Shown: positions 12,222 to 23,101 of the stretch, piece after piece
Numbering within the stretch: position 1 is the first letter of the stretch
Layout: every line of letters starts with the position of its first letter
From: Buddleja alternifolia
Taxonomy: Eukaryota > Streptophyta > Magnoliopsida > Lamiales > Scrophulariaceae
Direction of reading: 5' to 3'
Assembly: GCA_019426215.1 (NCBI GenBank)
Contig: CM033394.1
Coordinates: forward strand, 41,290,423-41,354,422
DNA length: 64,000 bases
The notes under the pieces: model-generated
Databases searched by the model: none
What the model was told of the DNA's origin: nothing
Seen by the model: the letters and a program-made list of their open reading frames with translations, nothing else
Translations under genes and position numbers: made by a program

Positions 12222-13671
12222 TGTGTGTGTCTCCTCATAGATATGCATATGAAGGGAAAATTGATTCTCAATTGTGGATTGTTACGGGGTTTGGTTGATT
12301 TCTCGCGATTTTGAATGTTTCCAGGAAGAGTCAAAACACTTCATCAACAAAAAAGAGACGATGTGGTGAGAGCCTATTACGTAGATTGGGTCCTCATTCG
12401 AAAAGGGATATATAAATATATCTTAAGTTTTGTTAGATACACTTCCCCCAATAATAAGAGTTTATTAAGTTGTTGATGAGATAGATATATTTTCTTGAAT
12501 GACGCGAAACTAACCTTTTTGTGTTGGATGAGGATAAAATTCTTCAGCTAAGTAATCATGTAAGCATAGTAACATCTTGATTTTTCTCAAAGAATAAGGG
12601 TATTGTAAAACCTAAAGGGTGATTTTGTAAAGCTTCTTTAATGGAGAGGGAGAAGATGAATAAGGTGGGAAGGGGAGAGCGCAACTTCATGGGGACATCT
12701 TCTTGTTATTGTATCATAATTGTAGCCACTTAAGTTCATCCATTTTCAGCTGTTTCCCTCGTGCGTTTGAAAGCATATTTCAAGCATCTATCGTTGTTTT
12801 TCTCAAGATTGTCTTACATCTAAACAGAAGAACGCATCTTCCTACATAGCTTAGGTTGTATAATGGATGTATGAGCACATTCTGGAAGCTTGAAGCAAGT
12901 AAAAGTAGTTCAAGTAGGTTATTTGGCCCAATTTTAGTTTGAGACAAAGTTCTCCAAATTGGAAGTTTCCATGTCTTCTGTTGTGTTCTCTTCCCCTTAA
13001 ACTAGTTGTGCTTTTGGATTTTAACCGATGTTACTTTTAATATTCTGGAACTTATTAGGATTTCAAATACACAAAAAAGTGGATTGCCTAAAAAGTGTAA
13101 TGCATTGTGAACTTTCGTGTAATGCTTTACTTGGACTTCTAATGCATTATTTAGCTAAAATTATGATGTCGTAGTAAAATTTATGCGTTCTGATGCTAGC
13201 ATTATGTCAAATTCTGTTCTAGTGAATTTTTCTTATGCCTGGGAAATCTAATGTCTCCGTCCTTTGTAGTCTTATGCAAGCAAGTGAAGATTTTCGTTTA
13301 TTCACATACAAAAAATGCAACAAAAGGAAAAAAAAAAAGATAAATTTTTTTTGTGAGATCAATGGTCTCTGAGCCTGCTGAACTTTAATTCACATGGATT
13401 GCTACAATACTTCGGATAGAACATCTATATACCGACACACATAAATGGATGTATCTTAAATTGAAGAGCCGCAAGAATTTTTATTGTGTACATTAGCAAT
13501 TTGCACCTTATATGCATCATGTTCGACTTTTGTCCATATTTCTCCAGATTTTTTACAAACAACATCATATGCTTAGCAACTGTAGATTTTAATGTTTGAT
13601 TTTACAGTTTTTAAATTTATCAAATTCATGGAGGAATATATACTTGTTTTTTCTGAATTGGTTTTATAAGA
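11260..13671. other. non-coding, inferred intron interior
   Basis: No supported gene. Holds a (TA)n(CA)n(TG)n microsatellite at 12186-12230 and short poly(A)-rich tracts near 11640-11760. The body of the Helitron ending at 11221 is probably here. Confidence 0.4.
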
Positions 13672-14581
13672 GGGAAAATTAAGCAAATAGCAACATTTTG
13701 CATAGCCTTTAGGGAAATAACAACTTTGACTTTTGCCTTTTCTTTTTTATTTCTTTTATTGAGTTGTGGACCTATGTTTTTCTCCAAATACAAATATACC
13801 CTTTCAATGGCCCCCCCTTTTAATATAAGGATAACAAAATAACTTAATTAAATATGTATCGACTTATATACCCTTTTAGTTCAAAATAAACAATAAACCC
13901 AAAATCATTTCTCCCCCCTGATGAAACAACTGCATGCTCCGAGAAAAAAAACAAAAAAAAGAGAAGAAAAAGAAGAACTATACACGACAAGAGAAGAAGA
14001 AGAAGAAAACGAAGAAGAGAAGAAGAAGAAACAGAGTCGAGGTTGAAGGTCCCGCTTATATTGAAGGTCTCTCTCTCTAACTTGTCGTTTTGGGGGCTAG
14101 GGTTTTAACATATCCCTAATTTCACTTCAAATTACACACAAAAAGCTTCATTTGGGTGTATTAATTGTTGAGGTTTTGAAGTTTGTCCAGTCCTGTGCAG
14201 GTGTAGAATTTGTGTGTAATTTGAAGTTTGTGCAGAAATTGTTGAGGTTTTGAAAATTTGAAGTTTGTGCAGAAATCGTTTGGGTGTATTAATTTGATTG
14301 AATTTTGGGGGTGAAACGGTTATAGGATTCGATTTAAAAGGTGATTGAAAAGCTCAATTGATTGTTGTTTAGTGCGTTATTGTTTTATCTTTTTTGGGTT
14401 TTTGAATTGGGGAAACAATTTTAGTTTCATCTTTTAAACAGACGAAAACGTTATATGGTGTTGACGGAAGTCTTCGCGTCGCGAATGGGGGTTATTTTGT
14501 ATATTTGGGCATAATATTTGAAAGTAAAAGTTTTAGTAAAGGAAAAAATGATTTTTTAAAAGCTATTTGCTTAATTATCCC
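13672..14581. repeat. left terminal block of MULE 1, itself TIR-bounded
   Basis: Starts GGGAAAATTAAGCAAATAGC and ends with the inverted form GCTATTTGCTTAATTATCCC. Contains purine-rich GAAGAA tracts (about 13940-14035) and leader-like sequence with AGGGTTTTAAC. The mirror copy is 28491-29317. It may act as the functional TIR/promoter block of the MULE. Confidence 0.75.
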
Positions 14582-14734
14582 ATTTGATTATTATTATTAG
14601 GTTCATAGTTTACACTAGTTCGTGTGTTGTATTGTGTACTAGAGCATAATAGTTTAAAGTAAAGTTTATTGAAGGATAAAAACTAATTGTGTTCAATTGA
14701 ATCTGAATTGTGATTTTTCAATCTTTCTGTTTCC

Positions 14735-16816
14735 ATGCTCCATATAAAGATTCCACGGAATCGGTCTAGGCGGAACTCATCCACTCTTCCCACTCCGAAT
14801 CCCAATCCCAATCCACGGCTGCCGGGTCGTCGGATAGAATTTTCGTCTCCACCGGTAACCCAATCACCCACTCCCACTCTTAATCCCATCTCGGTAAGTA
14901 AATGAAATGATTTCTACTTTACTCTTAATAGTATATTAAATTTGTCTTAGTTTTTTGAAGTATATTGTATAACTTATTCTTAGGTTAATGGCATAAATGT
15001 CATCCCTTGACCCAATCTTATATTGACTCCCAATGAATTTAATTTCATGTGTAAATTGGCGACTCATTGCAAATTGGCAAAAGAAGTAAAATTTATTGAA
15101 GATTGCTTGAAAGATCATCGTGATGGGTTAAATTGGTTTAAGACTTCACAATTTGGCCATCTCTTTGAAGTTGCTCCTTACATAGAAACGTGTCTAAGTC
15201 CATTGTGGATGCTTCTAAGCAGACAAATGCAAATGAACAATAAACTTGAATTGTGGTTTGTTCTTAATGGCACCCCTATACGGTACTCTCTAATGGAGCA
15301 TACACTTATTAGCGGGTTGAATAACTCTCCTTATCCGTCAAAGGTTTTACGTGGTGGTGATGGTTTCGAGGAACGATTCTGCGGAAAAAAAATAACATTG
15401 AAGGTTGTAAGGAATATGCTTAGCAACTTCACTATCCCTGCTGAAGAGGTTGGAGGTATAAGTGGGAGTGTTAGGCAACAAGAGAGGGAGAGCCTTTTGT
15501 TAGACAAGTTGAAGTTAACAGTGTTATTCTTTTTGGCATCTGTGTTATTTAGTCGCAGGTCAGAAGATTGTGAAATAGATCAAGCTTTGGTTGCAATTGT
15601 CGATGACATTGATGTTGCACGCACTTATCCATGGGGTAGGATGAATTATTGTTATCTAATAAAGGAAGTGCGAAAGTTTGAACATCAAAAGACTACGTAG
15701 TTCAGCAAATCCACAATGGACATCTTGTGGCTTCATTCTACCACTAATGGTAATGAAAGTTTTGTATTCCATTGTTAAAACCTGTGTTTTAATTTATGTA
15801 GTTTGTTATTTCACAATTTTGATTGTCCATGTTTGTAGTTGCTGCCGTTTGAATGTATTCCAGCACTGTTACTGAGCATTGGGCGTGTGAGGGATGTTAT
15901 CATTGGCCAATTGCTGAGAATTTGCTATTGGGACACTCAATTCAATTTGAGAAAGCAAGCTCCATCTTTGAGCCAAATTCTACAAGTGGTTGGTAACTCG
16001 AAGGTTAGTGCTTTAAATTTAACATGTTATATATTCTACGTTTTATAACATAGTATTGATTAGTTCTATATTTTCAAGAGTTTCAGAAAATCAGGAGCAT
16101 ACTTACAACGACGGCGGAGGAGTTGCAAGTCAGCCACATGTAGGGTTTTGCCCTTATCGACCAATACCTACCCGTCACTACCGTTGACACCACTACTGAT
16201 CAGTGGACGGCTGTACTATACTTGAGAATGGGGACAGTATATTCTTTGAAGATATTTAGCGAGAAGATGTTGAAGGTCGACATTCGTTCCTTAAAAAAGT
16301 GACTGTCTGAACACATTCCTACACCTGCACAGGACACCGTTCCAGGTGGTTCAACAGTACCTTCCGAGTCTACCAATCATGTGCTTAAAATGCTGGAATC
16401 CTTGATGCAAAATATGTCCGAGTTAAGAAGTGATATGACTCTTCAGAATGAAGGACTACAATGGTTGGAAAAGAAGGTAGAAGAGGTGGTAAAATGGACT
16501 CGGCCTAACCACGTGGAAGAGGAGGAACACCGAGAACATAGTGTGCATAATCGGGATGACAATGATGATTGTGTTGGGCAAGAATATGGTGGGCAGGATT
16601 GGGATGCAGCCGGTAGTTGGGGATGATGATGATCTTCGTGGTGTGCAGAATGATGTTGTGCAGGAACGGGTCGATGATGTTTCGGTTGGAGATAAGGGTG
16701 ATGAACACGGTATATCAAGCACTGTGCCTGATGAAAACAAAGAAAAGAGGGTGAAGAGGAAATCCAAATATATGCTAATTCGTGTGGGCAACTATTTGCA
16801 TTGCAATTTGCTGTAA
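14735..16816 (+). pseudogene. DUF1985 passenger gene, left-arm copy
   Basis: Exon 1 starts at ATG 14735 (MLHIKIPRNRSRRNSS, then Pro/Asn-rich) and ends at TCG|GTAAGT (14893). Exon 2 begins at 14984 and carries the DUF1985 pattern ELWFVLNGTPIRYSLMEHT and later DDIDVARTYPWGR. Exons 15839-16003 and 16087 onward follow, ending in a coiled-coil-like and then acidic tail. Broken by TGA at 15008-15010, a TAG near 16140 (M*GFA against MQGFA in the other arm) and frameshifts. DUF1985 proteins accompany plant MULEs and often precede a Ulp1-type domain; none is seen here. Exact role unknown. Confidence 0.75.
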
Positions 16817-16985
16817 TTACAGCAGACATCAGATCTGTAATTACAGCAGACAGCAGATTGCCTTTGTACATCTGCTGAAATTACAGAAGACTTTGCAAAG
16901 TGCAGAGGCAGTCTGCTGCAGACTTTGCAGAGTACAAAGACAATCTGCTGTAATTACAGCAGATTGCAAACAAACTGCAAAGCAA
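16803..16985. repeat. array of CTGTAATTACAG palindromes, left arm
   Basis: At least three exact copies of the 12-bp palindrome CTGTAATTACAG (and variants such as CTGAAATTACAG) are interspersed with GCAGATTGC and CTTTGCA words that also pair with one another. It sits between the 3' ends of the convergent DUF1985 and transposase genes. The right arm has the mirror array at 25785-25945. Confidence 0.85.
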
Positions 16986-17221
16986 ATCTCATGATTATTA
17001 AATTAAAAAATGAACAAGATTTAACAACTAAAATAAGAAGTGAAGGGTAAATTACAACTTCTCAATACGCATCTTTCAAAATGACAGGTTGCCATTTGAA
17101 CCTCAATTTTCATCTTCTAAAATAAAATGCAACAAAAAAAGCTATCAACAGAAGTTTACTTAGATTAAATTGTCCAATACTCTAAAAGAAATCATAGAAA
17201 CAATAATGGCACAATTTGAAT

Positions 17222-18275
17222 TTAGAATTTGGTTGGGTCTTTCTTTGATTTCTTGCGTTTTGGTTTTTTGGATATTTTCTTGGGAGGTGGTCGCGCCTCT
17301 CCAGTGGAAGCCTTTCTTTTCACCACAGATCTTTCGGCCTTCACCGGATCATCGTGATGCTTAGGAGGAGGTTTCAACTCCTCGGCCTTTATTTCATCGG
17401 GGACGACCAGTTTTGATTGACTTGGAACGGGGTATATGGTCCGTACATATGACGATGCCCATGTAATTTTTGAATAGTATTTTGAGTATAGTTCTAGCAT
17501 AGACGAGCCAATCGGAACAGTTGCAAGGGCGTGATAGCACGGGAGCTTGTCCAATTTAAATACCTCGCAAGTGCACTGTCGATCTAAACAATTGACTAAG
17601 AAGCTTTCCCCTTCGTCAAAGACGAGTTACTCTCTTGTTTGCCTATTTAGTTCTTTATATATCATTTGAAGGGACTCTTGCTTCCTTGCATACAACACAC
17701 TTTCCACCGTTGGAGTTACTAGTTGCGCCGAAGACCCCTCAGAAGCTACTGGATTGGAGTTGGGGAATCAGGAATAGTATTAGAGGGAGTTGGGCTACCA
17801 ACATTACAATTTGAAGACTAAGATGCGCCAGTAGGATTTGACAAGGGAGTTGGGGCAGAGGCTATTGAGGTGTTATCTTGATGAAGGACCGTGGACATTG
17901 ACTCATCAATATTACCGCCCTCGCGACTTTGTGCAAATGTAGTATCATAAACCCTTGTTTCTTCCATGTCCATGTAGAAATCATCATCTCCAGCATTGTC
18001 ATTATCAAAAAGCCCATTGTCAATTCCATCTTCCCTTATTAGCTCAACATATAGAGTGCTCTATTTTTCGATGCATTACAACGGTCCTTAAGATAACACT
18101 TTGCATCAAAATCATTCTCGATATATACGTGACCCGAATCGTTAAATGACGATGGAATGTAACTTAATCTAATATCTGTACTCGTCTGAACAAAAGAAGC
18201 CCTGTCAAATATCCGGTCATGTAAATGTGAAAGGGTTATCGTGTTTGGATCATCTACTATTAACGCATTCTTCAT
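17222..18275 (-). pseudogene. MULE transposase, left-arm copy with catalytic core deleted
   Basis: Starts at ATG (plus 18273-18275, MKNALIVDDP), immediately next to the Copia LTR, and ends KKDPTKF at 17222. The N-terminal part (DSGHVYIENDFDAKC) and C-terminal SWIM end (DKLPCYHALATV, the second SWIM Cys-x-His as CYH) are present. Sequence equivalent to right-arm ~23630-25038, which includes the DDE core, is missing. The join is at about 17745. It cannot encode an active transposase, but both ends match the right arm closely. Confidence 0.8.
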
Positions 18276-18276
18276 T

Positions 18277-18460
18277 TGATTACCGTAGAGAAAGATGAGG
18301 GAATACTTTCTATATTGATATGAAAGGAATACACCTATATATACACACAAGTAGAATCTAAAGTAGGTAAAAAGAAGAAAACATCTTCCTATATTTAAGC
18401 AAACACCTCCCTACATTTATGCCTACTTTTAGCCTTAATATCTGCATTCTTATTATAACA
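18277..18460 (-). repeat. Copia LTR, left copy
   Basis: Minus strand TGTTATAATAAG...GTAATCA, 184 bp, preceded by a polypurine tract GAGGGGGAG directly after the RNase H stop codon. This identifies it as the 3' LTR. It lies against the transposase start codon. The mirror copy is 22903-23100, which carries a ~14-bp insertion. Confidence 0.75.
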
Positions 18461-21400
18461 CTCCCCCTCAAGCTGGAGCATAAATGTTGATCATGCCCAG
18501 CTTGTTACAAAGATAATCAACCCGAACCTTATTTGAAGCTTTTGTGAAAAAATCTCCTAATTGTTCTCCAGTCTTCACATACTCCGTAGAAATGAGATTT
18601 TGTTTCACCTTTTCCCGAACGAAATGACAGTCGATCTCAATATGTTTAGTTCGTTCATGAAACACAGGATTGGAGGTAGTGTGAAGAGCAACTTGGTTAT
18701 CACACCAAAGTTTTGCTGACATTGAGACTTTAAGGCCCATTTCTGTTAATAACTGATATATCCACATTATTTCACATTAAGATTGAGCCATAGCTATATA
18801 CTCTGATTCTGCATTAGAGCGGGATACAACGCGTTGTTTCTTGCTTTTCCATGACACCAAAGAAGACACAATACCCAGTGGTAGATCTTTGATCAATTTT
18901 GGATCTGCCCAATTGGCATTTGAATAGCACTCTATACGAGTGTGACTATGATTTTTATACAGTATACCTCGTCTAGGAGCTCCCTTTAAGTAGCACAAGA
19001 TGTGTTCTAGAGTAGCCCAATGATGAACCGTTGGAGTAGACATAAATTGACTCACAATGCTCACATAATATGCGATATCAAGATGAGTTACTGTAAGATA
19101 GTTCAATTTCCCCACCAACCTTCTATACCTCTCAGGATCCTCAAATAAGTCTCCTTCATTAGTGAGTTGTAGATTAGGTGGCATCAGAGTACTGCATGGT
19201 TTAGCTCCTATCTTTCCTGTCTCTGTTAACAGATCAAACACATATTTCCTTTGTGATAAAAAAATGCCTTTTTTGCTTCTTGTTATCTCCACGCCCAAAA
19301 AATACTTCAACGAACCTAAGTCCTTTGTGTGGAACTGGTTGTGAAGAAAAGACTTCAAAGATGATATTCCCATAGCATCACTTCCGGTAATAATAATATT
19401 ATCTACATATATAACAAGGAGAATAACGCTGGATGAAGAGTGTTTATAAAACACTAAATGATCAGACTTACTCATATTCATTCCGAACTTTTCAATTGCT
19501 TGATTGAATTTGCCAAACCACCCACGAGGGCTCTGTTTCAAACCATACAGAGACTTTCGAAGATGACAAACTTTTCCATACTCTCCCTGAGCAACAAACC
19601 CGGTGGTTGCTCCATGTAAACCTCCTTGAGTAAATCTCCATGTAAGAAAGCATTTTTGATGTCTAATTGGTGCAAGGTTCAATCATGAGTGGCAGCCATA
19701 GACAGGAATAACCGAACTGAGGTCAATTTAGCCATAGGAGAGAAAGTGTCAGAATAATCCACACCATAAGTCTAGGCATAGCCTTTAGCGACAAGGCAAG
19801 CTTTAAGTTTAGCCACAGAGCCGTCGGGATTCATTTTGATCACAAAGACCCATTTACAGCCTATAGTCTTCTTTCCTGCAGGTAAAGTCACTAAATTCCA
19901 AGTATCATTAACATCTAAAGCATTCATCTCTTCTGTCATAGCCGCACGCCAACCAGGATGAGACAAGGCTTCACGAACAGTTTTAGGCAAAGATACAGAA
20001 TCAAGAGAAGCAACTAACAAATATGTAGAAGATGATAAATGATCATAGGAAACAAAAGAGGAAATGGGATATGTGGATTGTCGTTTACCTTACGAAGAGC
20101 AATTGGAAGATAATCGGCATTGTCCGAAGGATCAGATGGCAAAGGAGAAACCGGTGTTGGACATGTAGTAGGAGGATCTCGTCGTCTGGAATAAACATAG
20201 CGAATAGGTGGAAGAGCAATGGCTGGTCCGGTAGGAGCAACACTCGGTGTAGGAGGAACAGTTGGGGACTGGTAGGGTAGTTGGTAAACGAGCAAATTCT
20301 CCCTCTGACTGGCAGTAGGACGAGAAGAAACAGGAAAGAAAGCACAAGTTTCCATGAAGGTGACATCAGCAGATACAAGGTATTTGTTAAGACTGGGACA
20401 ATAACACCAATATCCTTTTTGTAACCGAGAGTATCCTGGGAAAACACATTTGACGGACTTGGGATCTAACTTTGTTACAAAAGGATGCACATCACGAACA
20501 AAGCAAGTACTACCAAATAAACGAGGTTCAATGGGAAATAGGAGTTTTGTGGGGAATAAGACGCTATAAGGGATCTCACCATGAAGAACTGTGGATGGCA
20601 TCCGATTAATCAGAAAACAGGCTGTGGAGACATCATCCGCCCAAAATGGTTTAGGGACATGTGTTTGAAAGAGCAATGCGCGGGTTGTCTCAAGCAGGTG
20701 TCGATTTTTTCTTTCGGCAACCCCATTTTGAGAAGGTGTATCAACACACGAAGATTGATGGAGAATTCTATGTTTAATCATATAAGTCTGAAAGGAATCA
20801 GAGAAGTATTCTTTGGCATTGTCACTTCGTAAGGTACGTACCGAAGTATTAAATTGTGTTTGAATTTCAGCACAGAAAGCAGTAAAATGGGAGAAAAGTT
20901 CTGAGCGATTCTTCATAAAATAAAGCTAAGTCATTCTGGAAAAGTCATCAACAAAAGTAATAAAATATCAAAAATCAGTTTTGTATATAACAGGACAAGG
21001 ATCCTAAAGGTCTGAATGAACTACTTCAAAACGAGAACACTCTTTTATTGACTCTAGAAACATAAGACAAACGATGATGTTTTGCAAACTGACACGACTC
21101 ACAATCTAAAGGCGGTATATTCTGGAATTGCAGACAAAGTTTCTTTAACACGGTTAGAGACGGGTGTCCTAACCGACAATGGGCTTCAAAAGGTGTCATT
21201 ACAACCGAGCAACCAATTGACCTGGGCACCCGTGCCGGAGGATCAAGAATATAGAGACCTTCCGATACATGTCCTCTACCAATAATCTGCTTCGTCAAAA
21301 GATCCTGAAATAAACAATAATCGGGAAAGAATGAGACAACAATTTAGGGCACGAGTAATTTTACTCACAGACATTAAATTAAAAGAGAAATTTGGAAGAT

Positions 21401-22573
21401 TTAAGATAGATGGTAGGGAAAGGGATGGAGTAGCATTAACAATACCAGATCCTAGAATGGTGGATTGAGAACCATCAGCTGAAGTTACATAAGAAGAAGA
21501 GGTGTGTGTTTGAAAGGTAGTAAATATATTAGGATTACCCGACATATGATCGGAAGCTCCCGAGTCAATGACCCATTGTGAGGAGGAGGAAAGGAGGCAC
21601 GAAGTTGGATTACCTGATTCAGCGATGGTGGTGATAGGATGAGATGAGGTTTTTAATGAGTCTTGGTACTGACGAAACTTAGCAAAGTCATCTGCAGAGA
21701 CCGTAATAGACTGTGCAGGGGAGGAGACGGTGGGAGTAGCTGCAATATTAGCGGAACGCGACTTGCGAGATTTGTTCTGCAGTTTGGGGCATGTGCGTTT
21801 GGTATGACCCTCCTCATGACAATAATAGCACTTAACCTTCTCCGTATCCTGACTACCTGTACGGCCTTCTCCTCTGCTATAATTCTGATGAGAGGATCGT
21901 GCCCCTGAGCCAGTATTGCGACTGACAAGAGCACTAGAGACGGGAACCGAGGAAATCACAAAAGTACTTGTATTGGTATGAAGAACTCTAGTAAATACCT
22001 CGTACAAAGAGGAAATGTATGGAAAAAATATGAGATTTGGCAATCTCAAATTGAGGATTGAGCCCTGCCAAAAAATCATAATAGTCATCTTCTCCCGTTG
22101 AGCTTGTTGTACCTTAGCATCAAGATTGAATGGCAACAAAACATTTAATTCTTCATAAACCTTCTTAAAGTTCATAAAATATGCCTGAAGGGATTGATCA
22201 GTTTGCTCAGGACGATAAAACTCCTTACAAACTTCATAAATTCGGGAATATTTCCTTTACCCAAATACAAAAATTCCAAATATTCCATCAGTTCTTTGAC
22301 ATACTCATAGTGATTAATCAGGCTAACCACTTCAGTATCAATAGAATTTCGAATTTGCAAAAATAATCTCGCATCATCTTTTAACCAGTCTTTGCGAGTA
22401 TCATCTTTAGGTGGATCATCAGTAAGATGTTCATCCTTAGAGATACTTCGCAAATATATTCGAATAGTTTTACACCAATCAAGATAATTCGAACCAAGCA
22501 ATTTATGTTCTATAATTCGGGACATCACTGGAACTATATCAATCATAACAACAGTTTTCCTCTCGTCACCCAT
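18461..22573 (-). pseudogene. Ty1/Copia gag-pol, degenerate
   Basis: Minus-strand order: gag from ATG at 22573 (MGDERKTVV), zinc knuckle CYYCHEEGHTKRTC, protease WVIDSGASDHM, GAG-pre-integrase (HCRLGHPS, CESCQFAKHH), integrase core (RSDNAKEYF, NGVAERKNRHLLETTR), reverse transcriptase ([29 protein letters not shown]) and RNase H (SRSNAESEYIAMA) to GMINIYAPA and stop. Integrase precedes RT, the Copia order. The YVDD active site is YVDN, and several stops and frameshifts break the frame, so it is dead. Upstream of gag to 22807 there is leader-like sequence with a G/C homopolymer at about 22731-22742, but no 5' LTR or primer-binding site; the inverted-arm junction replaces them. Confidence 0.85.
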
Positions 22574-22807
22574 AGAATAAGAAAACCCAAGCCAAAATAT
22601 ATGACTCACGCGTAGCAACAACAAATCATAAACAGCAGTAGAAAGAACCAAAACGCAGAAAACAGACACAACTGTTCAAAAAATGCAAACCTAGATCTGA
22701 AAGAGGGCAAATGGAACAGAGAAAACCTGGTGGGGGGGGGGGGCAGAGCAAGAGACGGCGATGCCGGAACAAGCGACCGGAGAGAAAACCGACACGTCAC
22801 GATTAGG

Positions 22808-22902
22808 AGATCTTTTCACAAAGGCTTCAAATAGGGTTCGAGTTGATTATCTTTGTAACAAGCTGGACATGATTAACATCTATGCTCCAGCTTGAGGGGG
22901 AG
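22808..22902 (+). pseudogene. Copia RNase H C-terminus, second copy, opposite orientation
   Basis: Begins abruptly at GGAGATCTTTTCAC and reads LGDLFTKASN, DYLCNKLDMINIYAPA, stop, then polypurine tract and LTR. It matches the minus-strand copy at 18461-18556. This marks the inner edge of the right arm: the duplication breakpoint falls inside the Copia coding sequence, at a shared ATTAGGAGAT. Confidence 0.85.
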
Positions 22903-23100
22903 TGTTATAATAAGAATGCAGATATTAAGGTTAAAAGTAACAGGCTAAAAGTAGGCATAAATGTAGGAAGGTGTTTGCTTAAATATAGGAAGATGTTTTC
23001 TTCTTTTTACTTATTTTAGATTCTACTTGTGTGTATATATAGGTGTATTCCTTTTATATCAATATAGAAAGTATTCTCTCATCTTTCTCTACAGTAATCA
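22903..23100 (+). repeat. Copia LTR, right copy (inverted)
   Basis: TGTTATAATAAG...GTAATCA, 198 bp, the reverse complement of 18277-18460. The transposase ATG (23102) follows directly, so the LTR replaces the transposase's own upstream region in both arms. Any remaining transposase expression would be driven by this LTR or by read-through. Confidence 0.75.
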
Positions 23101-23101
23101 A

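Noticed and set aside
13658..13671. A 9-bp target duplication for the MULE 1 complex
   Set aside because: Only TTTTAT is shared near the two ends and at different distances from the termini, so I do not call it a duplication.
16443..16871. Minus-strand frames opposite the DUF1985 gene (also 25955-26314)
   Set aside because: Shadow frames antisense to the real DUF1985 last exon; composition (Ser/Cys/His-rich) reflects the reverse complement.
20085..20447. Frames overlapping the Copia integrase
   Set aside because: Alternative frames of the Copia integrase C-terminal region; the integrase motifs lie in the other frame.
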